64,000 nt of DNA from Crossiella sp. CA-258035 (GCF_030064675.1 NZ_CP116413.1:157001-221000), one strand, 5' to 3'. Shown: positions 28,183-35,636, counted from the stretch's first letter. Notes: generated by a model not told the origin, from the sequence alone. A program made the numbers and translations.

Positions 28183-28201
28183 TTTCGGTCTGACCTGACA
28201 A

Positions 28202-28237
28202 GGTGGCCCGCCGTGCCCCGGGGCGCGGCGGGCCACC
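28202..28237 (+). terminator. Stem-loop between precursor and maturation genes (attenuator)
   Basis: GGTGGCCCGCCG (28202-28213) pairs perfectly over 12 bases with CGGCGGGCCACC (28226-28237), and the loop contains a further CCCCGGGG self-complement. No T-run follows. Such hairpins behind RiPP precursor genes commonly reduce read-through and protect the precursor mRNA, giving much more precursor than enzyme. Confidence 0.72.
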
Positions 28238-28256
28238 GCCTGTCCCGGAGGTGCGC

Positions 28257-29042
28257 ATGAGTCAGCTGACACCGGGCGCCGTGCTGTTCGGCCTGCCCGA
28301 GGACCGGACCGCGCTGCGCTCGCCAGAGGGCGAGGTGCTCGACATCGCGCTGCCGCCGGAAGTCCTCACCGCCGTCCGCGCCACCCTGACCACCGGTGCG
28401 CAGGCCCCGCCAGAGCTGTCCGCCTTCGCCGAGGCCGGGTTCCTCGGCCGCCGCCGCGCCTGGCCCGCCGCACGCGCCGCGGTCGGCGTGCTGGCCACCG
28501 CCGAGCTGGCCCAGCCCTACCTCGACCTGCTCCGCGCGCACGGCGCCGACCCGCGCCTGGTCACCGCGGACGCGCTGGACGGCCTGGCCGCGGTCTGCGC
28601 CCTGCACGACGGCCCGGCCCCGCAGTGGTGGACCGAGCTGGACGAGCTGCCGGCCCGCGGCATCGCCTGGCAGCGGATCAGCCGCGAGGGCAGGCACGCG
28701 ATCCTGGAACCGGTGGCCGCCGGTCCGGCCGACGTCCGCCACCGCGACGTCCGGCTGCGCCGCCTGGCCGCCGCCGGCTCCGGCCACCAGCACCTGGCCG
28801 CCTACTGGGCGCAACGCGAGGCGATCACCGGCGCGGAACACTTCGACGCGGCCGACCTGACCGTGGTGCTGTCCGCCGCCGCCCTCGACCTCCGCAGCTG
28901 GGCCTGCGACCAGCCCGCCCGCCCCGCTGGTTCTCTGGTGACCACCGAACTTCCGGCCAACCGACGGCTGCGCGTGCTCGACCTGGACACCGCCGCGATC
29001 ACCGACCACCCGGTCCTCCGGGTGCCGGACTGCGCGTCGTGA
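28257..29042 (+). CDS. ThiF-like TOMM leader-binding/cyclodehydratase partner protein
   Basis: A 261-residue protein. The ATG at 28257 has CCGGAGG upstream; an earlier in-frame ATG at 28203 lies in the hairpin and is rejected. The stretch GIAWQRISREGRHAILEPV followed by RHRDVRLRRLAAAGS resembles the ocin-ThiF/E1-like family segment where a G-P-L-x-x-P-G motif precedes a Cys-x-x-Cys and R-R; here the Cys pair is absent. These proteins bind the leader peptide and present the precursor to YcaO. It lies between the precursor and the hydrolase (GTGA overlap). The match is by pattern and context, so this is a moderate call; it could be a divergent protein with only the leader-binding role. Confidence 0.62.
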   Translation: MSQLTPGAVLFGLPEDRTALRSPEGEVLDIALPPEVLTAVRATLTTGAQAPPELSAFAEAGFLGRRRAWPAARAAVGVLATAELAQPYLDLLRAHGADPRLVTADALDGLAAVCALHDGPAPQWWTELDELPARGIAWQRISREGRHAILEPVAAGPADVRHRDVRLRRLAAAGSGHQHLAAYWAQREAITGAEHFDAADLTVVLSAAALDLRSWACDQPARPAGSLVTTELPANRRLRVLDLDTAAITDHPVLRVPDCAS

Positions 29043-30502
29043 GCGCAGAAGTAGAGGGGCACCTCGTCCCCGCCGCGGACGAGGTGCCCCTCGCTGCCAC
29101 CGTGTTTCGCTCTCCCGAGCGTGAGCGATCGCCGGTGGTACTTCTTCGTTCCCCCTACGACCAGCGGCTAAACCACGCCGAGGCAAGAAGTTGGGCGAAC
29201 CGGGGTTTCGCCTGCGTGACCGTGGATACCCGGGGCAGATTCGCCTCCGGCGGCCAGTTCCGCCCCTACGTGCACGAGGCGTCAGACGGCGCCGCGGTCC
29301 TCGACTGGGTGCACGCCCAGGACTTCTGCGACGGCCGGGTCATCCTCACCGGCGCGTCTTACGGCGCCTACTGCGCACTGGCCACCGCCGCGGCCGGCAC
29401 CGCCCCGGTGACCGCGGTGATCGCCGCCGTCCCCGCCATGGGCCCCGGCGAGACCGCCCGCGACCCCGGCGGCGCGGCCCGCCTGGCCTGCCGCGCCGGC
29501 TGGTGGTCCGAACACGGCGGCACAGCGCAACCCCGCCCCCCGGCCCAGCTCGACCTCACCCACCTCCCCGTCCGCGACCTGGTCGACCAACCCGGCTGGT
29601 CCGACCTCTGGTCCACCCCCCGCCGAGGCGCGCTCTGGCCCGCCCTCCGCGACTGCCAGGTCCCCCTGCTCGCCGTCGGCGGCGTACACGACCCCTTCGC
29701 CGCCGACACCGCCGAGTTGGCCGCCACCTGGGGCGGCCCATCCCGCCTGGTCCTGGGCCCCTGGGGCCACCTGCTCGATGCCCACGCCCCCGGCGCGGCC
29801 CTGGCCGGCAAACGCATCGGCGCGCTGTACCTGGCCTTCGCCCAAGCCGCCCTCGCGAACCTCACCGGCGCCCCCACCTCCGCCGCTCGCCCCGCCCTCA
29901 CCGGTGCCGCGGCCTGGATCGCCACCGGCGACCACTGGTCCCGCTGGCCTGCCGACACCGGCCCCGCCTGCCCCCTCTCCGTGGTCCGCGGCGTCTTCAC
30001 CGCCGACCCGGCCCACCCGTTCCCCTCCCGCGAGCCCGCCGCCGACCTCGCCCCCGACGCCAACCGCCCCGACCGCGCCCTGCTGCACTCCGCCCCCCTG
30101 CCCGGCGGCGTGCTGCGCGGCCGGATCGGCGTCCGCCTGCGGCTGCGCGCGGACACCCCCGACAACGACTGGCTGCTCCGACTGTCCACAGTGGACGATC
30201 AACGCCAGCTCGCGCACACGATCTTCCGCGACACCACCCCGCCCGGCCATCCGGTCGAGCGCACCGCCGAACTGGGCCCGCTCGGCGTCGAACTGCCGCC
30301 AGGAACCCGGCTGCGCCTGGAGATCGCCGGGCACCACTGGCCCCGGCACGCCCGCAACCCGCACACCGGGGTGGACCCGGTCGACGCGGTCGAGCTGCAC
30401 CCCAGCCGCCGCGAGGTGCTGCACGCCGAACTCACCCTGCCCTGGGCCGCGGCCGCCGACGCGGTGCCCGCGGCGAACCTGATCGAGGAGGTGGTCCGGT
30501 GA
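29039..30502 (+). CDS. CocE/NonD-type alpha/beta hydrolase in the RiPP operon (candidate leader peptidase)
   Basis: A 487-residue protein of the X-Pro dipeptidyl-peptidase/cocaine-esterase class. Residues 1-320 form the hydrolase fold with nucleophile elbow GASYGAY (Ser107), an acid in GGVHDPF and the active His in LGPWGH; a C-terminal beta-sandwich (about 330-487) matches the PepX C-terminal domain. The GTG at 29039 overlaps the previous stop. It is coupled to YcaO by another GTGA overlap. In this setting it could trim the leader or an N-terminal X-Pro (the precursor has Leu-Pro at 14-15), or hydrolyse an ester or amide on the product. Family is firm, role is inference. Confidence 0.8.
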   Translation: MSAEVEGHLVPAADEVPLAATVFRSPERERSPVVLLRSPYDQRLNHAEARSWANRGFACVTVDTRGRFASGGQFRPYVHEASDGAAVLDWVHAQDFCDGRVILTGASYGAYCALATAAAGTAPVTAVIAAVPAMGPGETARDPGGAARLACRAGWWSEHGGTAQPRPPAQLDLTHLPVRDLVDQPGWSDLWSTPRRGALWPALRDCQVPLLAVGGVHDPFAADTAELAATWGGPSRLVLGPWGHLLDAHAPGAALAGKRIGALYLAFAQAALANLTGAPTSAARPALTGAAAWIATGDHWSRWPADTGPACPLSVVRGVFTADPAHPFPSREPAADLAPDANRPDRALLHSAPLPGGVLRGRIGVRLRLRADTPDNDWLLRLSTVDDQRQLAHTIFRDTTPPGHPVERTAELGPLGVELPPGTRLRLEIAGHHWPRHARNPHTGVDPVDAVELHPSRREVLHAELTLPWAAAADAVPAANLIEEVVR

Positions 30503-31866
30503 GCCTGTCGCCGGAGACCATGGTCGACCCGCTGACCGGCATCGTCCGCCGGTTCGTCGACGTGACCCCGGTGCCCGGCCTGCCGCACCGGTACCGCGGC
30601 GTCACCGCCGAGGTGTCCGACGCCCGCAGGCTCGGCGCCTGGCCCGCCGACCGGGTCAGCCTGGGCACCACCTTCGGCGACGTCGAAGGAGCCAGGGTCG
30701 CGGCCCTCGGCGAGGCGGTTGAACGCTACTGCGGCAACCGCCTGCCCCCGTTGGACGACCCCCGCCTCCGCCGCACCACCGCGGCCGTCCTGGCGGCCGA
30801 GGGCCACCGCCACTTCGGCCCGGCCGACCTGCCCTTCTTCGCCCCGTGGCAGCACCGCGAACCCGGCTTCCCGTACCAGGAGTTCACCGCCGACACGGAG
30901 CTGCTGTGGACCAGGGGCGAGGAGGACGGCGAACCCTGCTGGCTGCCCGCCTCCTGGGTCTACCTGAACTACTTCACCGGTGAGCGCAAGCGCGAACCCC
31001 GCCTGCACCACCTCAACTACGCGGGCATCGCCACCGGCGCGGACGCCCCCGACGCCTTCCGCCGAGGCCTGCTGGAACTACTGGAACGCGACGCCCTGGA
31101 ACTCTGGTGGCACCTGGGCGCCCCCAGCCGCGGCATCGCGCTGGACTCGGTCCCCGGCCTGCGCGCCGACCTCACCGGCACCCGCCTGAAGATCCACCTG
31201 GTCGAACTCCCCACCGAACACCCGGTCGCCTGCGTCGCCGCGGTCGCCATCGACGAGGAAACCGGCATCGTGGCTGGCGGCGGCGCGGCCCGCCTGGATG
31301 CGGCCGAGGCCTGCGCCAAGGCCGCCATGGAAGCCATCCACACCTGGGTCTTCACCCTGGGCCTGCTGGAGCCCGACGGCTGGGTCTTCGACACCATCAA
31401 GGCAGGAATCCTGGCCAAGGGCCTCTACCTGGACCACCGCCCCAACCGCACCTACCGCGACGCCGCAGGCCCCCACTTCGCCCAAGTCCGCGACCTAGGC
31501 GCCCAACCCCAGATCTGGCTGGACCCCAGAACCCAGGAATCCCTCCTCCCACGCTTCACCAACCCCACCACCGAGATCGCCGCCGCGGACCTCCCCACCG
31601 GCACCCTCCCCGACCTCCAGCAAAGCCTGCGCGCCCAAGGCTGCCGAGTGGCCACCGTCGACCTCACCACCCCCGACGTAGCCGAAACCCCCTGGCGCGT
31701 CCTGCGCGTAGCGGCAACCGGCCTGGTCCCGAACGCCCCAGCCGCCTTCCGCTACCTGGGCCTACCCCGCTGGCGCGAGGCCCAGCAATCCCGCGCCTGG
31801 GCCCCCACCGCAAACCCCCTGACCGGTCCGGAGGGCCTGGTCCTGGACCCACCCCCCTTCCTGTGA
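30499..31866 (+). CDS. YcaO-domain azoline-forming cyclodehydratase
   Basis: A 455-residue YcaO protein. The ATP-binding signatures are visible: GEAVERYCGN (Glu72, Glu75, Arg76) and GLLELLERDALELWW (Glu193, Glu196, Arg197, Asp198), with AAEACAKAAMEAIH further on. The C-terminus ends LDPPPFL, a proline-rich tail of the kind azoline-forming YcaO enzymes use at the active site. It should phosphorylate the backbone amide and cyclise Ser/Thr/Cys side chains of a precursor to azolines, with the ThiF-like protein as partner. GGAGG precedes the GTG start at 30499, which overlaps the hydrolase stop. The dehydrogenase gene follows with a GTGA overlap. RimO-linked or thioamide-type YcaO is less likely given the dehydrogenase. 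Confidence 0.9.
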   Translation: MSLSPETMVDPLTGIVRRFVDVTPVPGLPHRYRGVTAEVSDARRLGAWPADRVSLGTTFGDVEGARVAALGEAVERYCGNRLPPLDDPRLRRTTAAVLAAEGHRHFGPADLPFFAPWQHREPGFPYQEFTADTELLWTRGEEDGEPCWLPASWVYLNYFTGERKREPRLHHLNYAGIATGADAPDAFRRGLLELLERDALELWWHLGAPSRGIALDSVPGLRADLTGTRLKIHLVELPTEHPVACVAAVAIDEETGIVAGGGAARLDAAEACAKAAMEAIHTWVFTLGLLEPDGWVFDTIKAGILAKGLYLDHRPNRTYRDAAGPHFAQVRDLGAQPQIWLDPRTQESLLPRFTNPTTEIAAADLPTGTLPDLQQSLRAQGCRVATVDLTTPDVAETPWRVLRVAATGLVPNAPAAFRYLGLPRWREAQQSRAWAPTANPLTGPEGLVLDPPPFL

Positions 31867-33605
31867 CCGCCATCGAAGCGGCCCTGACCGCCGCCTGGAC
31901 CGGCGCCGACCCCGGCCCCACCATCCTCGAAAACTGGCCCCCCACCCGCCGCCGCTACCCACCCACCCCCACCCACCCCCTGCCCCGATACGCCCCCACC
32001 ACCGGCCCGCCTGCCCACCCCGAGACGACCGGTCATATTCGCGATGCGAAAGCCGCCGACCACAAGACGACCAGTCCTTCTCCCGCCTCACTGGCCATCG
32101 AGGCTGAGATGACCGGTCACCTTGAGGACGATCAGGCCGCCAAGCTTGAGATGACCGGTCATCTTGCGGAAGGGCAGCCGCCCAAGCTCGAGATGACCGG
32201 TCGCCTTGTGGATGGGCGGCCGCCCGAGCTTGAGGTGACCGGTCGTGTTGCGGGTGATCAGGCAGCCGAGCCTGAGACGGCTGGTCATTTTGGGGGTGGG
32301 TGGGCGACTGAGCCTGAGATGACTGGTCACTTTGCGGGTGGGCAGGCAGCCCAGCTTGAGATGACTGGTCGTTTTCCGGGTGAGCGGCCGGCCGCCCTCG
32401 GGCAGGCCGGTCGCTTTGTGGATGAACAGGAAGCCGAGCTTGAGGCGACCGGTCGCTTTCCCGGTGAGCAGCTGGCCGAGCTTGAGATGACCGGTCACTT
32501 TCAGGCTGGCCAGGCAGGAGCGATCGAGACGACCGGTCATATTCGCCACCCACAAATGCGCGCGCCCAAGACGGCTGATCACGGGCGCGCTGAGCAGCTA
32601 CGCGAGTTTGAGACGACCGGTCACCTTCGCGGCGAGCAGGTTAGCGAGCGTGAGACGACCGGTCATCTTCATGAGGCCGGAGTCCACCGATCCAAGACGA
32701 CCGGTCATATTCGCGACGGGCAACTTCATCGCCACCAGGAAGCCGGTCCGCTGGCCCAGCCGGATCTGACTGCCCTCGGTGTCCTGCTCGACCTCTCCCT
32801 CGCCGGCGATCCGGCCCGCAAGGTCGGTGGTGTCCGGCTTCGCCGAGTCCCCTCCGCAGGCGGCCGCTACCCGGTCAACGCCCACCTCGGCTCCGCCTAC
32901 TACGACCCCATCGCCCACGAGCTCCACGGCCCCCCAGCCGCCACGATCACCCTTGCCCTGCAACCACAACGCACCACCTGGCGCTACGGCCCCCGCTCCC
33001 TCCCGGTCCTCCTGCTCGACCTCGGCCACGCCCTGGCCGCGATCCTCGCCGCCGCGCGCACTCTCGCCATCCCCGCCACCGCCGCCTTCGCCCCGCAACC
33101 CCCGCGGCACGGTGAGTACCCCCTCGCCACCGTCCACCTTGGACTGTCCACAAGGGACAAAGTCGGCGAACCCGCCGAGCCGCTCCCGGATCCGCCGGGT
33201 CTGCCCCTGATCGAAGCCGCCCTCACCGAGTTGAGCACCCACCCGCCGGTCCCGCTGCCCTGGGACCCACCGCTGGTCACCCCGGAGACCCTGCTCGCCC
33301 GGCACACCGCCCCCTGGCCCTCTCGCGGCCCGATCTCCTTGCCAGATCACGGTCTCATCGAAGTCCGCCCGACCCCGGACCTGGTCGCCGGCGCCTGTGG
33401 GCAACCCGAGCTCGCCCGGGCCGAGCGGCTGCTCCTGGCCACCGGTGATCCCGAGCCGTTGAACTTCGTCCGGGCGGGCATGGACGTGCACCGGGCCTGG
33501 CTGCTGGCCACCGCCGCCGGGCTGTCTGTGCGGCCGGTCGGGTGCTGGATCCGTGCGCGCCACAACGGCCAGCGCGTGTTGCACGCGCTGGCCGTCGGGC
33601 CTTAG
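31863..33605 (+). CDS. SagB/McbC-type azoline dehydrogenase with a 17-copy 14-residue repeat region
   Basis: A 580-residue protein in three parts. Residues 1-53 are a Pro-rich head. Residues 54-291 are 17 tandem copies of a 14-residue unit, consensus E-(M/T)-T-G-(H/R)-(L/F/I)-x3-Q-x4. Residues 292-580 are an FMN nitroreductase-like domain pair: RRVPSAGGRYPVNAHL (about 327-342), WRYGPRSLPVLLLDLGHALAAILAAARTL (given in parts: WRYGPR at 373, DLGHAL at 386), and a second half with RAGMDVHRAWLLATAAGL near 536-553. The fold oxidises azolines to azoles with FMN. The repeats are unlike anything in the family. Codon use in them shifts toward CAT, CTT, TTT and GGT. The start overlaps ycaO; the stop overlaps the convergent AztD-like gene by four bases. 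Confidence 0.83.
   Translation: MTAIEAALTAAWTGADPGPTILENWPPTRRRYPPTPTHPLPRYAPTTGPPAHPETTGHIRDAKAADHKTTSPSPASLAIEAEMTGHLEDDQAAKLEMTGHLAEGQPPKLEMTGRLVDGRPPELEVTGRVAGDQAAEPETAGHFGGGWATEPEMTGHFAGGQAAQLEMTGRFPGERPAALGQAGRFVDEQEAELEATGRFPGEQLAELEMTGHFQAGQAGAIETTGHIRHPQMRAPKTADHGRAEQLREFETTGHLRGEQVSERETTGHLHEAGVHRSKTTGHIRDGQLHRHQEAGPLAQPDLTALGVLLDLSLAGDPARKVGGVRLRRVPSAGGRYPVNAHLGSAYYDPIAHELHGPPAATITLALQPQRTTWRYGPRSLPVLLLDLGHALAAILAAARTLAIPATAAFAPQPPRHGEYPLATVHLGLSTRDKVGEPAEPLPDPPGLPLIEAALTELSTHPPVPLPWDPPLVTPETLLARHTAPWPSRGPISLPDHGLIEVRPTPDLVAGACGQPELARAERLLLATGDPEPLNFVRAGMDVHRAWLLATAAGLSVRPVGCWIRARHNGQRVLHALAVGP
32022..32735 (+). repeat. 17 x 42-bp in-frame tandem repeat in the dehydrogenase gene
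   Basis: The block is exactly 714 bases, 17 units of 42, with no partial unit or indel. Each unit begins GA(G)/AA(G) and most carry the palindrome GACCGGTC at bases 6-13; 11 units have it exactly (1, 3-6, 11-13, 15-17). Units 2, 7, 10 and 14 are the most diverged. Units 1, 13 and 17 share GACGACCGGTCATATTCGC. There are no unrelated spacers, and the frame stays open, so this is a coding minisatellite. The antisense strand is also largely open and reads K-(V/M)-T-G-H-L-K-L-G repeats. Confidence 0.95.
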
Positions 33606-34882
33606 CGCCCCACCAGGTCCGCGTGCCGGACCCCGGGCTCCCACACCGCGATGGAACCGCCGCCGCTCAGCGCGGTCGGCAGTTTCAGCGGGCCGAGCAG
33701 TCGCTTGGTCGTGGTGTCCACCACGTCCACCCGGCCCTGGCCGCCCGCGGTCACGAACGCGGTGCCGCCGTTGTCGGTCAGTGCGACCCGTCGGCCCTGC
33801 GCGCTGAACGGATCCGTCCCGCCCTGCGGTCCGCCCGGCAGGGTACCCAGGTCAAGACGACCGGTCACCTTCGCCGTGCGCAGGTCAACCAGCACCAGCT
33901 CGTCGCCGCGTCCGCCCTGCACCAGGTACCCGGCCAGGGTGTCCGACAGGCCGAAGCGGTACAGGTAGCCCGTGCCCAGTGGTACCCGGTGGGCGGCGCC
34001 GGTGGCCGCGTTCAGCAGGTAGGCGTCCTCGGTCCACTGGGTCCAGTCGGTGGCCCGGTCGTCGCGGACGTAGCTGGCCACGGTGCCGCCGTCATCGCCG
34101 AGCCGAACGTAGAACGCGCGGCCGCCGGTGCGCCCGGAGATGTCCCACGGGACCGTGCGGGCGGTGCCGAAGGATCCGTTGTCGCGCACCGGCAGCAGGT
34201 CGAAGCCGCGTTCGGTGGCGGTGGCGACCACCCGGTGCCGGGCGGAGAACGCCTCGCCGTGGCCGTGCGCGCCGATCTCCGCCGTCCTGGCCGGCGCCAG
34301 CGGCTCGGTGCCGGTGTGCGCCAGCAGTGCCCGGCGCGGGAATGCCTGCACGGCCGCGGGCTCGTCGTTGCGCAGCAGCACCGAGTCGGTCGCGGCGTCG
34401 ATGAGCACCCCCGGCTCACCGGCGGCCACCGGCACCTCCTTGGTCTGCCAGCTGCGCAGGTCCACCACGGTGAGGTGCGCGCCCTCCTCGTGCGGCGCCT
34501 CGTGCTCGTGGTGCGCGGCGCTGCTGACCACCGCGTAGCTGCCGGTCGGGTCCACGGTCAGGTGCGCGACCTCGCCGTCCACCGGCGCGCTGCCCAGCAC
34601 CTTGGGCGTCCCGGTGAGCTGCAGCGCGACCAGCGTGTGGCTGCGGTCGTCAACGAAGAACGCCCGGCCGTCCGGCAGCGTCACCACGCCGGCGTGGTCG
34701 TTGAGCACCCGGTCGGCCAGCGATCCGGTCACCCGCCCGGTGACCGGATCGAGCACGTGCACGGTGGCCGCGTGCTGGTCGGCCACCAGCACGCGGGTTC
34801 CTGATGTGGTCGCATTCGCCGCCGGGGCCAACGCGACCAGGGCTAACACCGTGGTCGCTGCCGCGGTGAGGGATCGAAGCAT
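33602..34882 (-). CDS. AztD-like secreted zinc chaperone (beta-propeller with His-rich loop)
   Basis: A 426-residue exported protein: signal peptide (MLRSLTAAATTVLALVALAP to about residue 24), then YVTN-like blades such as HVLDPVTGRVTG and LVLVDLRTAKVTGRLDLG. The loop SAAHHEHEAPHEEGAH (His 124, 125, 127, 131, 136) and a later GAHGHGE match the metal-binding His clusters of AztD, the periplasmic zinc metallochaperone of the AztABCD system. AGGAGGT precedes the ATG, and a strong Zur-like box lies 35 bases upstream. No AztABC transporter is adjacent; the FepBCD-type importer 7 kb away may take that role. The final bases overlap the dehydrogenase stop. A 42-bp segment near residues 330-343 is related to the dehydrogenase repeats. 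Confidence 0.8.
   Translation of the reverse strand: MLRSLTAAATTVLALVALAPAANATTSGTRVLVADQHAATVHVLDPVTGRVTGSLADRVLNDHAGVVTLPDGRAFFVDDRSHTLVALQLTGTPKVLGSAPVDGEVAHLTVDPTGSYAVVSSAAHHEHEAPHEEGAHLTVVDLRSWQTKEVPVAAGEPGVLIDAATDSVLLRNDEPAAVQAFPRRALLAHTGTEPLAPARTAEIGAHGHGEAFSARHRVVATATERGFDLLPVRDNGSFGTARTVPWDISGRTGGRAFYVRLGDDGGTVASYVRDDRATDWTQWTEDAYLLNAATGAAHRVPLGTGYLYRFGLSDTLAGYLVQGGRGDELVLVDLRTAKVTGRLDLGTLPGGPQGGTDPFSAQGRRVALTDNGGTAFVTAGGQGRVDVVDTTTKRLLGPLKLPTALSGGGSIAVWEPGVRHADLVGR
33854..33895 (+). repeat. Diverged antisense copy of the 42-bp repeat inside the AztD-like gene
   Basis: This 42-base segment matches repeat unit 15 of the dehydrogenase gene (32610-32651) at 33 of 42 positions by hand alignment, including a 20-base identical run AGACGACCGGTCACCTTCGC. 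In the AztD-like protein it encodes an ordinary propeller strand (KVTGRLDLG) on the other strand. It is a plausible source of the repeat array. Confidence 0.75.
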
Positions 34883-34916
34883 GTCGTCCTACCTCCTGAA
34901 ATGGCACTCAGGAGGA

Positions 34917-34933
34917 GACGATAACCATTTTCA
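34917..34933. promoter_or_regulatory. Zur-box-like operator 3 (AztD-like gene)
   Basis: GACGATAACCATTTTCA, 15 of 17 bases identical to the reverse complement of operator 1. It sits 35 bases upstream of the AztD-like ATG on the minus strand, between that gene and the end of bpa. The pairing of this motif with a zinc-chaperone gene is the strongest reason to read all three sites as zinc- rather than iron-responsive. Confidence 0.72.
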
Positions 34934-34964
34934 ATTAGCCTGCCAACGGTTCAGCGGTCACAAG

Positions 34965-35513
34965 TCAGAGGTACTGCCCACCGCCGCCCAGGTGCCCGCC
35001 ATCGGCCTCGCCGCCCTTCCCCGGCGGCAGCGCGCCCCTGCGCATCTGCTCCAGCTGCACCCGGGCGGCCATCTGCTGGGCGAACAGCGCGGTCTGGATG
35101 CCGTGGAACAGGCCCTCCAGCCAGCCGACCAGCTGGGCCTGGGCGATCCGCAGCTCCGCGTCGGAAGGGGTCACCTCGTCGTTGAACGGCAGCGACAGCC
35201 GCTCCAGTTCGTCCCGAAGCTCGGGCGCGAGGCCCTGTTCCAGCTCGGTGATCGAGGACTTGTGGATCTCGCGCAGGCGGTTGCGGCTGGCCTCGTCCAG
35301 TGGCGCGGCGCGCACCTCCTCCAGCAGCTGTTTGATCATGGTGCCGATCCGCATCACCTTGGCCGGCTGCTCGACCATGTCGCTGACATCGTTCCCGGAG
35401 TTCTCTCCGTCACCTTCCGTGACCGGGCTGCCGAACGGGAGGGCGGTGCCGATGGGCGTGCCGTCCGGTCCGATGACCACGACCTGCTGCTCGCTGTCGC
35501 TGGGCTGGTTCAT
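34965..35513 (-). CDS. bpa: Bacterial proteasome activator Bpa
   Basis: A 182-residue, mostly helical protein (helices over about residues 45-160) ending in GGGGQYL. The C-terminal GQYL is the motif by which Bpa (Rv3780) docks into the 20S proteasome ring and opens it for ATP-independent degradation. An acidic, flexible N-terminus (to about 45) and Gly-rich tail are typical. The ATG at 35513 gives the expected length; a longer open frame upstream is not similar. In mycobacteria bpa sits directly beside wzt; here 12 kb of metal/RiPP genes lies between them. Confidence 0.93.
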   Translation of the reverse strand: MNQPSDSEQQVVVIGPDGTPIGTALPFGSPVTEGDGENSGNDVSDMVEQPAKVMRIGTMIKQLLEEVRAAPLDEASRNRLREIHKSSITELEQGLAPELRDELERLSLPFNDEVTPSDAELRIAQAQLVGWLEGLFHGIQTALFAQQMAARVQLEQMRRGALPPGKGGEADGGHLGGGGQYL

Positions 35514-35636
35514 GCGTCCATCCTCGCTCGCCTTGGTGGCCGAATGCGACTCGGATACCCCGAACCGCTGCCTACCCGCGGTCACCAGGCAACCCCGGGG
35601 TTCAGGCGATTTGGCGTCCTCCGTACGGTGTCTTTC

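Noticed and set aside
31762-32582. Antisense frames through the repeat array encoding K-V-T-G-H-L-K-L-G repeats
   Set aside because: Interesting for the origin of the repeats, but no ribosome site, and the plus-strand frame continues into a recognisable FMN domain, so the plus strand is the coding one.
32022-32735. CRISPR array
   Set aside because: Units are contiguous and all variants of each other; there are no unique spacers, the frame is open throughout and no cas gene is present.
22908-34933. Iron (IdeR/DmdR) boxes at the importer, exporter and chaperone promoters
   Set aside because: The sites lack the TTAGGTTAGGCTAACC-type pattern; the TGAAAA/TTTTCA dyad and the AztD-like gene fit zinc better, although a Fur-type regulator is not excluded.
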